Below, one piece after another: positions 45,056-55,432 of a stretch of DNA of 60,607 nucleotides. The translations under genes and the position numbers were made by a program. The notes beneath the pieces are model-generated. The model was given only the letters and a program-made list of their open reading frames with translations. It did not search any database and had not been told where the DNA came from. The number at the start of each line of letters is the position of its first letter. Positions within the stretch are counted from its first letter, which is position 1. Source of the DNA: Rhodopila sp. (GTDB lineage: Bacteria > Pseudomonadota > Alphaproteobacteria > Acetobacterales > Acetobacteraceae); the NCBI GenBank assembly GCA_025355085.1, contig JANXLQ010000024.1:1-60607 (forward strand). The letters run 5' to 3'.

Positions 45056-45451
45056 TTCGTTTGTCCGTGGCGGGGGAGAGCTTGCATCTTTCCCGGAACA
45101 ATTATGATAATAAGCAATTCTGTATGGTTCAGCGATAGGGCCGTCTCATTGAAAGTTGCGGTGAAATCGGAGAGCTGGATGCCAATGCTGACGATCCCGG
45201 ACGGCCCTCTTGGATACAGGTTAATGTCCGGCGGCAAACGAGCAAATAGCTTCATGCCTGTCATCGCGCCGATAAAAATCCAGTGGTTTAAAATTGGTCT
45301 GACCGTTTGTTGAAGTGGATTGCCAGTTCACTGGTCTATAATTCGCCGATCGAACACTGCAACAGGGCTAAATATCGGACAGCGAGTAATTTCGATATCA
45401 TGCAGGATCTCGGTTCTCAGCATCAGATTTTGTCGTTTCAGTAGCAGGTTT
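45056..45451. other. Intergenic region between divergent MlaF-like and GT-C genes
   Basis: About 400 bases. Open frames on both strands lack family resemblance or ribosome-binding sites. Both promoters should be here, and the 45090-45130 stretch is AT-rich. Nothing else was recognised. Confidence 0.4.
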
Positions 45452-47074
45452 ATGATGTCCAGTTCCTTGCCATTGCCTCTCGATCACGAAGTCGCGTCGC
45501 GAACGCGCATCAAATATGGCGATATCGCCGTCGTTGCTCTGATCGTTCTTATTTTTGCGATCGGTATATATTTGTTCCGATATCAATATGCATTAGGCGA
45601 AGCCGATCTTTACCGCGTGATGGTCGGGATACTCGACGGTGCCGAGACCGGAGAACGTCTCGGCAGCGTGCTGCATTATGATCGCGCTTTTGGGTTCGGC
45701 TATTTGGCCGCGATCTATGCCTTTGCCAGTCCAGCGACACTTCAAGATCCCAATGCACTCATGGCGCTGATCAATGAGATCGGCTTCTGGTCGATCTTAG
45801 TGGGATTGGTGTGCTTTTGGCTATCGTCCCGCCTGATTTATGGTCCCCGTGTCGCAGTCGCGGCCCTCGTGGTGTTCGCCTTTAGCCCGATGATGATGGA
45901 ACTCGGGACATCCGGCCATCAGTCGATGCCAATGTTTGCGTTGTTGAACGCTGCGGCCATCTGTCTTTTCGTCCCGGTAGCCGGTTGGCGCGCGGTCGTG
46001 CTTTGGACATTGGCCGCCGTCTTGCTGTTCGCGGGCCTGTTGACGCGCGGCGAGATATTCCTGGCGTTTCCGTGGCTCGTTTTATCCCGAATCGACACCC
46101 GATCTGTCGGGCGGTTCCTCCGGTCGGGTGCGATCCGATCCCTACCGCCAATCACGGCGTTGGTTGCCTTCTATATCCTTCAGCAAAGCCTGGTGGGCAC
46201 TGGGATGGGCAACACGGTCGGCCACTACTTTAGTATGTTCTACACATGGTCCGCCGTAATTCCAGGATTTGTCTATATGGCGGTCGGCTGTGGTTTGTTG
46301 ACCGCGATAGTGGGTGTCCTTGCCACGGTCCGGATCGGATGGGCGGCCATCCCTGAACGGCACCAAGATGCCGTCGGCGGCCTCGCTGGTTTTCTGGGAC
46401 CTTTGGCCTTGATCGTCGTCCCGATGCTGTTTTTCCTTCCCAATCCGATGCCGACGCGCCACTTCATGCTGACCCTTGCTGGGTTCAGCCTGTTGATCGG
46501 CGTGTGGCTTGCCGGCCTACGCATTCGATTTGTCGCTGTTGTCGTCCTTGCCATCTCTCTCGTTGCCGGTGATCAGATACTCGCGGAAGTGGCCCGCCCG
46601 CTGCTGTTGCGAGAGAATGACGCTCATTCACCCTACATCCCGGTGCCGGCGCCTTATCGGACAACCACGCACGCCAACATCGGATGGGTTTGGGAGCGGC
46701 ATGCGGCGCTGAATGAACGGCGCGAACAGGAAGAGGCCTTTGGCGATATGCTGCTCACGAGTTGCGGTTCGCACACATTGCTGCTCAGCGACGAGCGCCA
46801 GGTGTTCTTCTCTCGCCTTTATGCCGGGGGGCGTCCGGTGAATGCCCGGCCGTTCGATTTTGGACCGTACTTCGGCGTAACCGGGACCGTGGGCGGCAAG
46901 ACCTTCATCGTCCTCGATAAGAGCCCTGGATGGCCAGACGATGCCTTGGGGGCGGTACTGGCCAACCCATTGTTCGACGGATACCGGATCGTCGCAGCCC
47001 CGTATTCAATGTCTAAGTACGATAAAACCCCGATACCGCCGGACCGAGCCGCGCGGTTTGGATGCCATTCCTGA
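45452..47074 (+). CDS. GT-C-type polytopic membrane glycosyltransferase-like protein
   Basis: 540 residues from ATG 45452 (or 45455). There are about ten to twelve hydrophobic helices (first at 22-42), with a periplasmic loop after the first helix containing the acidic EADLYR, a typical location for the catalytic acidic residue of GT-C enzymes. The last 130 residues form a soluble domain. Such proteins take sugar from a polyprenyl-phosphate carrier and add it to a glycan or protein in the periplasm. Convergent with the GtrB-like gene, which would make the lipid-linked sugar. The specific family is not certain. Confidence 0.75.
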   Translation: MMSSSLPLPLDHEVASRTRIKYGDIAVVALIVLIFAIGIYLFRYQYALGEADLYRVMVGILDGAETGERLGSVLHYDRAFGFGYLAAIYAFASPATLQDPNALMALINEIGFWSILVGLVCFWLSSRLIYGPRVAVAALVVFAFSPMMMELGTSGHQSMPMFALLNAAAICLFVPVAGWRAVVLWTLAAVLLFAGLLTRGEIFLAFPWLVLSRIDTRSVGRFLRSGAIRSLPPITALVAFYILQQSLVGTGMGNTVGHYFSMFYTWSAVIPGFVYMAVGCGLLTAIVGVLATVRIGWAAIPERHQDAVGGLAGFLGPLALIVVPMLFFLPNPMPTRHFMLTLAGFSLLIGVWLAGLRIRFVAVVVLAISLVAGDQILAEVARPLLLRENDAHSPYIPVPAPYRTTTHANIGWVWERHAALNERREQEEAFGDMLLTSCGSHTLLLSDERQVFFSRLYAGGRPVNARPFDFGPYFGVTGTVGGKTFIVLDKSPGWPDDALGAVLANPLFDGYRIVAAPYSMSKYDKTPIPPDRAARFGCHS

Positions 47075-47219
47075 TCACGCGTTGGCCGCCGGGAGATGGA
47101 GGCCAGGGAGATGCGGGCCAGGACCACCGGTTCGCATGGCCCCGACATTCACAGCGATGGCCCTGGATTTGTTACCGAAGCGGACTTGAGCAGCATCGTC
47201 TGTCGGTGGTTGTCGATGC

Positions 47220-48227
47220 TTAGGAGTCGTATCGAATAGGTGTTGAACTTTGCTGACTGACAACATTATCCACGATAAACAGCGGTCGTTGCTTCGATTC
47301 CATGTACAATCGGCCGAGGTATTCACCGATCACACCAAGCGTCACGAGTTGGGCACTGCCAATGATCAAGACGATCGTAGTCAAGCTTGTCCAACCATCG
47401 ACCGTTGACCCCGTTAACCAGCTTCCCAACGTATAGATAACCATCATGAGGCTCCCCAGACCGAGGGCTACGCCGAGGAAAGATGCGGTGCGCAAGGGCG
47501 TGACCGAAAAGCCGGTGACGGCATCTACGGCAAATCGCAACATCTTCAACAGAGGGTATTCGGTGGTGCCGGCAAATCGGGGGTCTCGTTCATAATCGAG
47601 CGGAACCTGTTTCAGGCCAATCCAGCTTACCATGCCCCTGATAAACCGGTGATGCTCGGGCATGCTGTTCAACCGGTCGAGGACACGTCGGGTGATCAGC
47701 CTGAAGTCACCGGTGTCTGCGGGAATATCGACATCGATCATCGTCCTTAGCAATCTGTAAAACAGCTTTGCCGACAGGACCTTAAAGCGGGTTTCACCCT
47801 CACGCGTGCTGCGCCGTCCATACACGACGTCTGCGCCTTCATCGATCTTTCGCATCATTGCGCCGAGCAATTCGGGTGGATCCTGGAGATCTGCATCGAT
47901 GATGAGGATTCGCGCGCCGGAACATGCTTGTAGGCCAGCGGTCAGAGCAAGCTGATGACCGAAATTCCGAGACAAATTGATGGCCACAACGTGCGGGTCG
48001 GAAGCGACCAACGTTTCCATGACTTCGCGCGTACGATCTCGGGAACCATCGTTGACGAAAATGATTTCATAGTCTTCGCTGGCCGCTTGCCTTCCCGCGT
48101 CCGTCACCCGGCGATAGAATTCAGGCAAACAAGCCTCTTCGTTGTAACAGGGCGCCACGATCGAGAGGAACGGGCGCTGGGAGCGCCGACGCGAGAAATT
48201 CTCAATATTCTGAACCACCATGTCCAT
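47220..48227 (-). CDS. GT2 polyprenyl-phosphate glycosyltransferase (GtrB/DPM1-like)
   Basis: 335 residues from ATG 48227. The GT-A domain has the LSIVAPCYNEEACLPEFY start, FVNDGSRDRT, and the DADLQDP metal motif near residue 105. Two C-terminal membrane helices follow (about 232-255 and 265-290). Its likely product is a polyprenyl-phosphate sugar (glucose, mannose or similar) on the cytoplasmic face. The neighbouring polytopic GT-C protein is a plausible acceptor enzyme, and a small GtrA-type flippase is missing from the window. Confidence 0.9.
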   Translation of the reverse strand: MDMVVQNIENFSRRRSQRPFLSIVAPCYNEEACLPEFYRRVTDAGRQAASEDYEIIFVNDGSRDRTREVMETLVASDPHVVAINLSRNFGHQLALTAGLQACSGARILIIDADLQDPPELLGAMMRKIDEGADVVYGRRSTREGETRFKVLSAKLFYRLLRTMIDVDIPADTGDFRLITRRVLDRLNSMPEHHRFIRGMVSWIGLKQVPLDYERDPRFAGTTEYPLLKMLRFAVDAVTGFSVTPLRTASFLGVALGLGSLMMVIYTLGSWLTGSTVDGWTSLTTIVLIIGSAQLVTLGVIGEYLGRLYMESKQRPLFIVDNVVSQQSSTPIRYDS

Positions 48228-48498
48228 AGCCGCACCCCTGATACGTTCTGATACCGAATATAGTTCGAGACATCGTGAACGAGGACGTAAGGCGGGGAGC
48301 AGGAGAAGGAACATGAATTTTGCTTGATTCACCCAGGATTGACGGGTTCTATTCGAAATATTGCTATAACGTCTCAATAATATTTTGGCCGGTCTGCGGA
48401 TATCGGCGTGATTTGCAGACGGGCAGGGAACGGCCTTAACTACCCGCCAGGCGTGCCGTCGGGGTGCCCGGCGGGGCGTACCACTCGGGAGAATGAAC

Positions 48499-48912
48499 AT
48501 GAACGATAGCGTAGGGACGGCGGGCGGCAAGCTGGCGCATGCCACGGTGGACGATGCGAAGTATGTGGTTGGCCGCCGCTCTTTCTTCAAATACCGCGAT
48601 CTGGGCGTCACGGACGCGACGGGCGGGAAGATGCGGGCGCAAGTCACCTCCGCGACGCAGGGCCTGGGGGAGCCGACCGGCTGGCACTATCACATCTGCG
48701 AGCATCAGCTTGTTTATATGCTGAAGGGTTGGGTTGATCTGGAGTTTGAGGACGGTTCGAAAATTCACCTGACGGCAGGCGATTCGCTGATGATTCCAGG
48801 TGGCATGCGCCACAACGAGACTGCGACGGCGGATGTGCTGGAACTGCTGGAAGTCTCGGTGCCGGCGGAAATGAAGACCGTGGTGTGCGAGGCGCCAGCC
48901 GGCATGGCTTAG
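48499..48912 (+). CDS. Small cupin-domain protein
   Basis: 137 residues from ATG 48499, chosen over ATG 48493 because GGAG lies about 7 bases before it. The cupin motif 1 is in GWHYHICEHQLVYMLKGWVDLEFEDG and motif 2 in LTAGDSLMIPGGMRHNETA, giving the His/Glu metal ligands. It probably forms a cytosolic single-domain cupin with unknown substrate. It is divergent from the GT2 gene and is followed by an AT-rich spacer before ppc. Confidence 0.82.
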   Translation: MNDSVGTAGGKLAHATVDDAKYVVGRRSFFKYRDLGVTDATGGKMRAQVTSATQGLGEPTGWHYHICEHQLVYMLKGWVDLEFEDGSKIHLTAGDSLMIPGGMRHNETATADVLELLEVSVPAEMKTVVCEAPAGMA

Positions 48913-49316
48913 TGCGTTACCCCCGGCGTTTCGCACGGCGAACTCCGGGGGTATTATCGCAGGACGCCGATGCTCTTATCATCGTTGCCGGGGGTGGTGC
49001 TGAACAAGATATGGCGGTAAGTCAACGTCAAACGCGAGTTGGTATAAGATGAAATTATCCCCGGCCGCCGCGTTGATACGAGAAAATAAATAACGAGTAT
49101 AGTCGCATTATAAAAAATGTAATATTTGTGTCGTCAAACAAAAACAGCACGATCTATTCTGAAAATAAATATCCGATTCAACATGATTGGCCGGTATAAA
49201 TTCTGTATCGTTACACGAAATGAAGTGCGGCGTTGCGGGACGGGAACGCCAAGCCAAAAGTCCACCCAGCCGCCACCTTAACGCCCGGTTCGCTCGGTAA
49301 TTTCCATCTTGCTGCA
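48913..49316. other. AT-rich spacer upstream of ppc
   Basis: About 400 bases. The part from 49070 to 49215 is notably AT-rich against the high-GC background (runs such as AAAATAAATAACGAG and TATAAAAAATGTAATATTTG). It likely holds the ppc promoter, but an exact -35/-10 pair cannot be fixed. No gene is seen. Confidence 0.5.
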
Positions 49317-52142
49317 ATGCACAAAGCAGATCACACTCCTGGCATGCTGGACATGCCAACTCCCTCATCGACCTCCGTTTTGGCCCAGGAACTCCTGGAC
49401 CTCACCGCCCGCCTAGGTGCCCGCGCCGACGAAGATCCATTCGGCAACCCCGTTCTGCTGGTATCGCTAGCGATCACACGCAAGATGGACACCGGCAGCC
49501 TGACAGAGGGAGATATTTCGGCGCTCATTCGACACTTGCGCGATGCTGCATTTCACGACCGCGCCGGTCGCATCCCAACCTATTTGGGCGGCATCGATCA
49601 AGCGGCGAATGACGGCATTCTCGCCAGCCTCGCGCAGCATTTGCTTCGGCCGGACCCGAACGACTCTCCGGTTCGCTGGGCCGAATACCGGGCACTAACC
49701 GAGCGCACGCGTTTCGCGGCGGTTTTCACGGCGCATCCGACGTTTTCGTTGCCGCTGCCCGTCAACCAGGCGCTGGCTGAAATGGCCTGCGGCCGGCCGG
49801 CGCCATCGTTCGAGTCCCATCGCCCCCCACCGATTACCCTTCGCAGTGAATTCGAACAGTCGGTCGCCGCCATTGCCAACGGGCGGGATGCGATCGACCG
49901 GTTCAACGCAGCACTGATTTCGGTCGCGCGTGATGCCTGGCCGGATCGCTGGACGGAACTGACGCCCAGCCCCGTCGTACTTTCCACCTGGGTCGGTTAC
50001 GACACCGACGGCCGCACAGATATCGGGTGGTGGGACACCCTGAAGCTGCGGCTGGAAATGAAGCGGCTGCAACTGGTGCGTCTGCACGCCCAGCTTTCGG
50101 TCCTGCCGAGCGCCGATATCCTGGCGGAACGTGTGGCGGAAGCGCGAGACGCTGTGGACCGGCAAATTACTCTATGTCCGGACCAACCCGAACCCGCCAA
50201 AGTCGCCGCCTTCGCACATGCATTGATCGGTAGCCGGGAAACCGCTCTAACCTCCCCCGCGCCGCTGTTGCCATTGTTCCTGGCAGCGATCACCAAAGCC
50301 AACGACCATGAGAAACTCGCCCTGACCGTGGCGCGTGCCGGTCTGGTGTCGCATGGCATGGCGCTGGCACACACGCACACCCGGCTGAACGCGGCACAGA
50401 TACACAACGTCGTGCGTCAACGGCTGGGCATCGCCGATCCGCCGGAAGACCCATCCCATCGGCGCGCGTTGTTCGCAGCGATCAATGCCGCCCTGGACAC
50501 AGTCACCGCCGAACCGGTGGATTTCGGGGCTTTGATCGGGGAGCAGGCATCAGCCGCCAAACTAATGATGACGGTCGCCCAAATCATTAAGCATGTGGAC
50601 AGTTCGGTTCCCGTCCGTTTCCTGATCGCCGAAACCGAGACGGGTTACACATTGCTGGCCGCGCTTTGGCTCGCCCGGTTGTTCGGGATCGAGCAGCACG
50701 TCGAAATCTCCCCGCTGTTTGAAACGGCGGAGGCGCTGGAACAAGGCGCCAATGTGCTTGAAGAAGCACTGCGCAGCCCGCATTACCGTAACTACCTGAA
50801 GACCACCGGAAAGTTGGCGCTACAGTTCGGGTATTCGGATTCGGGACGGTACGTCGGGCAACTCGCCGCCAGTTATCTGATTGAGCGGCTGCGTCTGAAA
50901 ATTGGCCAGACGTTGGAACGGCACGGCGTCACGGGCGTCGAGGTCATCCTGTTCGACACCCACGGCGAAAGCATCGGTCGCGGTGCGCATCCGGGGTCTT
51001 TGGCCGATCGCCTCAAGTACCTCTCCCCCACAGCATCCCGCCAGGCGCTCGGTCGCGCTGGCCTGAAGGTCCGGGAAGAGGCAGCGTTTCAGGGCGGCGA
51101 TGGGTATCTTTTGTTCGGAACCCCGGAACTGGCGTTGGCGACGATCACCCGCATCGCCGAACAGACCTATCATCCGGCGGCCGGCCCGATCGAGGACCCG
51201 GTCTATGCCGATCCCGACTTCGCCGCCGACTTCTTCGCCACTATCCGCTCCGGCATGGAGGGACTGGTAGAAGACGCCGGGTACGCGGCCCTGCTAGGCG
51301 CTTTCGGCCCATCCTTATTAGATCGCACCGGCTCGCGCCCGGCGGCTCGGCAGTCCGATGGGATGGGGGGCGCCACGCTGATACGCCACCCGCGCGAACT
51401 GCGGGCGATCCCGAACAACGCGATCCTGCAACAGTTGGGTTGGTGCGCGAACACGCTTCAGGGCATCGGCGCCGCCGCCGCGCGTCATCCTGAGACGTTT
51501 ACAGAACTGCGCCAGACCAGCCGCCGCTTTAAGCGGGCGATGGATCTTGCCAGTCATGGCCTGGCACACTCGGACATCGAGGTGTTGCGCGCGGTGATCG
51601 CCACGCTCGATCCCGGCACATGGTTGGACCGGGCCGCCCACACCCGCCGTCCGGGGCGCCGGGAGGCACTGGTCTCGGTCGCCCGGGCATTGGAGCGGCT
51701 GGATATTTGGGCAGCGGCGCAGTCGATGTTCCGCCGTATCTCCGCCGACCATCTGGCACTGCGGGCGACGTGGCCAGAGGTGCCGCATATGGCGAACCGG
51801 GAAATCCTGCTGCATGCCCTGCGGCTGTCGCTGATTCATCGGATTTGGCTGTTGGCCACGGAAATCCCCGATTTCTCCCCCAGGCACGGGGTGACACGTC
51901 TGGCATTGGAGGCCGCGATCCTACGACTGGACATTGACGCCTCGCTGAACATCCTGGCGGAGATTTTTCCCTCGGCCGCCGATCCCGCCGCTGACTGCGA
52001 TTACGCCGAACCCGCGCCAAACCGGCGGACGGCTGCCTATGTGCGGGAGCATGAGGAAATCTTCGCCCCGATGCGCCGGCTGTTCGCGATGGTGCGGGAA
52101 ATCGCGACGGCCGTGACGCATGAGGTTGGGGCGTTCGGGTAA
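49317..52142 (+). CDS. Divergent phosphoenolpyruvate carboxylase with shortened catalytic loop
   Basis: About 941 residues from ATG 49317 (a TTG at 49233 and ATGs at 49344 and 49353 are alternatives). The PEPC-type FTAHPTF box gives His140, matching E. coli His138. Later boxes are AETETGYT, SPLFETAEAL and GYSDSGRYVG. The mobile loop that normally reads HGRGGS(I/V)GRGG is HGESIGRGA (His549), lacking two residues including the catalytic Arg. It may still be a carboxylase of a variant clade or may have another role. It would form oxaloacetate from PEP and bicarbonate if active. Confidence 0.8.
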   Translation: MHKADHTPGMLDMPTPSSTSVLAQELLDLTARLGARADEDPFGNPVLLVSLAITRKMDTGSLTEGDISALIRHLRDAAFHDRAGRIPTYLGGIDQAANDGILASLAQHLLRPDPNDSPVRWAEYRALTERTRFAAVFTAHPTFSLPLPVNQALAEMACGRPAPSFESHRPPPITLRSEFEQSVAAIANGRDAIDRFNAALISVARDAWPDRWTELTPSPVVLSTWVGYDTDGRTDIGWWDTLKLRLEMKRLQLVRLHAQLSVLPSADILAERVAEARDAVDRQITLCPDQPEPAKVAAFAHALIGSRETALTSPAPLLPLFLAAITKANDHEKLALTVARAGLVSHGMALAHTHTRLNAAQIHNVVRQRLGIADPPEDPSHRRALFAAINAALDTVTAEPVDFGALIGEQASAAKLMMTVAQIIKHVDSSVPVRFLIAETETGYTLLAALWLARLFGIEQHVEISPLFETAEALEQGANVLEEALRSPHYRNYLKTTGKLALQFGYSDSGRYVGQLAASYLIERLRLKIGQTLERHGVTGVEVILFDTHGESIGRGAHPGSLADRLKYLSPTASRQALGRAGLKVREEAAFQGGDGYLLFGTPELALATITRIAEQTYHPAAGPIEDPVYADPDFAADFFATIRSGMEGLVEDAGYAALLGAFGPSLLDRTGSRPAARQSDGMGGATLIRHPRELRAIPNNAILQQLGWCANTLQGIGAAAARHPETFTELRQTSRRFKRAMDLASHGLAHSDIEVLRAVIATLDPGTWLDRAAHTRRPGRREALVSVARALERLDIWAAAQSMFRRISADHLALRATWPEVPHMANREILLHALRLSLIHRIWLLATEIPDFSPRHGVTRLALEAAILRLDIDASLNILAEIFPSAADPAADCDYAEPAPNRRTAAYVREHEEIFAPMRRLFAMVREIATAVTHEVGAFG

Positions 52143-52175
52143 GGGTATAAGCGTACGGGCCGCAGCCGCTTGGGT

Positions 52176-53369
52176 TCATCCCGTTGCCGCGACTATCCCG
52201 CGTGGCAGAGCGGAGGCAGCGCTTGTTTTTTCCTGGCGCGGGCGGCGGCGTAGAATCGGTGATTCCAGGAAGCGGTACGACACGTCCGCCAACAGGAAGG
52301 GCAAAGTGATCGCCAGGATCGCGCACGCCAGCGCCGGTAATCGTCCTGCCTGGAACAACTGGACTTCGGCGATGTCCACAAGGATCGTCATGTGAATGAG
52401 GTAAAGCGCATAGGACCGCCCGGCGATCCAGCGCACCGGCCGTTCGAACCACGACGCCGCTTTCGACAGACGTAAGGCGGCCGGCAAACAGAGTGCGCCG
52501 CCCAAAACCTCGGCATTCGATGTCAGGGGAGCGGCAAACTCCGCCGGGATCGGCAACGCATTGAACAGGGCGGCAGCCAGTAGGGCCAAGCCGGCTGCCA
52601 ATAATGCCAGAGGGTATCGAAAAATCGCATTCCCGTCCTGATACAGGCGCGCCATCAGGACACCGTACGCGATTTCGTCGATGCGGAAAAAGACCAGCAG
52701 GCCGCGCTCCATATAGGCGAGACGCAATACCAAAGGGGCCAGCATAAAGATCGCGAGGCAAAAGGGCAGGGCGCGTGCGCCGCCCAGCCATCGAGCCAGA
52801 AGGATCAGAGTCGCACCGAACAACAGATAGAACCATTCCTCGATCGCCAGCGACCAGGTGACCGCGAAATAGTAGTTGGCCGGCATCTCGGCGATCAGGT
52901 TCTGCGACAGCGTGAGAAAGCGCATCGCGGTGACCAGTGCGTCTTGTTGCGGCGGGAATATGCACAGCAGGATGAATAGCCAGAGGAAATACAACGGCAA
53001 GGTTCGCATGGCACGCCTGATCAGGAAAACGCAGAAATCGCGCCACCCGGGATTCGATCCGGCGATGCCGATCAGGATGCGGCCGATCAGGAATCCGCTT
53101 AGGGCGAAGAAAATTTCAACCCCGGTGTCACCGAGCGTTTCCATGATGGCGGGAACACGGATATCGAGCCAGTGTCCGAAATGGCCGGCCCAATGGCTGG
53201 TCAGGACCAGCAGAACGGCCGTCGCTCTCATTAAGTCCAGGCCGAAACTATGACCCGGGGGGCTTTGGGCAGGCGGGCGAAGATTGACCGGCAATTGGAC
53301 GCTCCAGCATATAACCGTACCGTTGTGGGTGACGGACCGTTCCGTCTGGGTGCCACCGGCGAGTAGCAT
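52176..53369 (-). CDS. Acyltransferase 3 family membrane protein (OafA/YrhL-like)
   Basis: 397 residues with about ten membrane helices. The family's GLDLMRATAVLLVLTSHW start and GVEIFFALSGFLIGRIL segment are present, and the WSLAIEEWFYLLF segment near residue 170 is characteristic. Such proteins transfer acetyl or other acyl groups to extracytoplasmic sugars. It may modify surface glycans made by the nearby glycosylation genes, but this is inference. It is convergent with ppc. Confidence 0.9.
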   Translation of the reverse strand: MLLAGGTQTERSVTHNGTVICWSVQLPVNLRPPAQSPPGHSFGLDLMRATAVLLVLTSHWAGHFGHWLDIRVPAIMETLGDTGVEIFFALSGFLIGRILIGIAGSNPGWRDFCVFLIRRAMRTLPLYFLWLFILLCIFPPQQDALVTAMRFLTLSQNLIAEMPANYYFAVTWSLAIEEWFYLLFGATLILLARWLGGARALPFCLAIFMLAPLVLRLAYMERGLLVFFRIDEIAYGVLMARLYQDGNAIFRYPLALLAAGLALLAAALFNALPIPAEFAAPLTSNAEVLGGALCLPAALRLSKAASWFERPVRWIAGRSYALYLIHMTILVDIAEVQLFQAGRLPALACAILAITLPFLLADVSYRFLESPILRRRPRQEKTSAASALPRGIVAATG

Positions 53370-53652
53370 TTATGTGCGGAAGATCGTTAACAATTTGCTA
53401 ACGCCGAACGCCAAGGCGATGCACGAATATGACCGCATCAGGCATGCGCCGTTTCCCCATCGTCGTGGCCAGGCTCGCCGGCCAGGGCATGCGCACATCT
53501 CGTTGCAGGCTCGGCGCATCCTGCCTTAAGCCGTCACAGCCCGGACACGCCGATCTATGATGAAATGAGGGGTCTGACAACCAACCGCCAAAACTTGCCA
53601 GCGAGGCCCTGGTATATTAGAGTAAAAGCTAATAACATGGGAGAAAAATCCA

Positions 53653-55374
53653 ATGCCAGAATTCGATTTGGTTATCCGCGGCGGCACAGTCGTCGATGGC
53701 ACCGGCAGTGAGCCCAGGGAAGCCGACGTCGGCATCGTCGGCAACAAGATCGCCGCGATCGGCGCCAATCTCGGCAGCGGTGCTGAAGAAATCGATGCCA
53801 CGGGTAAGCTTGTCACCCCGGGATTCGTCGATATCCACACGCATTATGACGCCCAGGCGGTATGGGACAGCCACATGGCGCCGTCCTCCTGGCATGGTGT
53901 CACCACCGCCGTCATGGGCAATTGCGGCGTCGGTTTCGCCCCCTGCAAACCCGCAGACCGCGAACGCCTGATTGAACTGATGGAAGGTGTCGAGGACATC
54001 CCCGGCGCGGTCATGCACGAGGGCCTGAAATGGGAATGGGAGTCGTTCGGCGAATACCTCGACGCCCTGGATCGCAAGCCGCGCGACATCGACATTTGCG
54101 CGCTGCTGCCGCACGCGGCGGTGCGGGTTTTCGTGATGGGAGACCGGGCGATTAACTTGGAAAATGCCAACCAGGCCGACATCGCGGAAATGCGCCAGAT
54201 CGCGAAGGAAGCGATGGAGGCCGGCGCGTTTGGGTTCTCCACATCGCGCAGCCTGTCGCACAAGACGTTGCGCGGCGATCCGACGCCGACCCTGCGCGCC
54301 CAGGAAGATGAACTGCGCGGCATAGCGATGGGCATGAAGGACGCCGGATCGGGCATGCTGGAAATGGTGTCCGAATGGGCGCCCGATCATAACGAAGAAT
54401 TTGCGATCCTGCGGCGGGTGATCGAGGCGAGCGGACGCCCGGCGGTGTTCACGCTGACGCAGCGGCACTCCCGCCCCGAAGTATGGCGCGACCTGGTCAA
54501 GCATGCCGACAAGGCAATTCTCGATGGCCTGTCGATCCGCCCGGTCGTTGCTCCCCGGGCAATCGGTGTGTTGCTTGGTTTGGCGGGCAGCCAGAATCCG
54601 TTCTCCGGCACGCCGACCTACAAGACCATCGCGCACCTGCCGCTCGCCGAACGCGCGCGCCGTATGGCCGAACCGGCGATACGGGCGAAAATCCTGAGCG
54701 AGGACCCGAAGGAAGGCAACACCTTCCCGCTGTTCCACCGCATGTCGTTCGAATACATGTTCCGTTTCGGTACCCCCCCGAACTACCAGCCGAAGATGGA
54801 GGACAGCGTCGCCGCCATCGCCGTGCGCGGCAACCAGTCGGCACCGGAAGTCGCCTACGACATGCTGGTCGAGAACGAAGGTGGCAACTTCATCTATCAC
54901 CCGCTCGGTAACTATGCTTACGGCAACTTGTCGATGCCCGAATCGTTGCTGGACAATCCGAACTGCATCATGGGCCTGGGCGATGGCGGCGCGCATGTCG
55001 CGTTCATCCTCGACGCCGGTTACCAGACCTGGCTGCTGTCGCATTGGGGCCGTGACGAGAAGCGTTGGAGCGTGGCGGAATTGATCCGGCGTCTGACCTC
55101 CGATACCGCCGGGGCAGCCGGATTGCACGACCGAGGCGTTTTGGCGGTTGGCAAAAAGGCCGACGTCAACATCATCGATTGGGAGAAGCTGGGCGCCGGC
55201 TCCCCTTACGTCGTCAACGATCTTCCGGCCGGCGGCAAACGTCTGTTGCAGAAAGTCACTGGCTACGATGCGACGATCGTTTCGGGGAAAGTGACATTCC
55301 GGGATGGCGAGGCCACTGGCATTCTGCCGGGCAAGCTGGTGCGTGGACCTCAGGCGGAATTGATGCCGGCCTGA
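53653..55374 (+). CDS. N-acyl-D-amino-acid deacylase-type amidohydrolase
   Basis: 573 residues in the amidohydrolase superfamily. The N-terminal beta-domain (FDLVIRGGTVVDGTG), the zinc-binding HTHYDAQ near residue 66, and the C-terminal GVLAVGKKADVNIIDWEKL segment all fit the D-aminoacylase (PF07969) group. The second half has GLGDGGAHVAF, matching a metal-ligand region of that group. It hydrolyses N-acyl-D-amino acids or related amides. GGGAG precedes ATG 53653. It is convergent with the peptide-binding protein gene, and the pair could handle D-peptides. Confidence 0.87.
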   Translation: MPEFDLVIRGGTVVDGTGSEPREADVGIVGNKIAAIGANLGSGAEEIDATGKLVTPGFVDIHTHYDAQAVWDSHMAPSSWHGVTTAVMGNCGVGFAPCKPADRERLIELMEGVEDIPGAVMHEGLKWEWESFGEYLDALDRKPRDIDICALLPHAAVRVFVMGDRAINLENANQADIAEMRQIAKEAMEAGAFGFSTSRSLSHKTLRGDPTPTLRAQEDELRGIAMGMKDAGSGMLEMVSEWAPDHNEEFAILRRVIEASGRPAVFTLTQRHSRPEVWRDLVKHADKAILDGLSIRPVVAPRAIGVLLGLAGSQNPFSGTPTYKTIAHLPLAERARRMAEPAIRAKILSEDPKEGNTFPLFHRMSFEYMFRFGTPPNYQPKMEDSVAAIAVRGNQSAPEVAYDMLVENEGGNFIYHPLGNYAYGNLSMPESLLDNPNCIMGLGDGGAHVAFILDAGYQTWLLSHWGRDEKRWSVAELIRRLTSDTAGAAGLHDRGVLAVGKKADVNIIDWEKLGAGSPYVVNDLPAGGKRLLQKVTGYDATIVSGKVTFRDGEATGILPGKLVRGPQAELMPA

Positions 55375-55432
55375 GGACGCAATGGCCTGGCTACTTGCCC
55401 GGCTACGGTTGAGCCAGAACACTCAACGCTTA

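Noticed and set aside
53629-55422. 597-codon reverse frame over the amidohydrolase
   Set aside because: Antisense to a clear amidohydrolase; composition is typical of a shadow.
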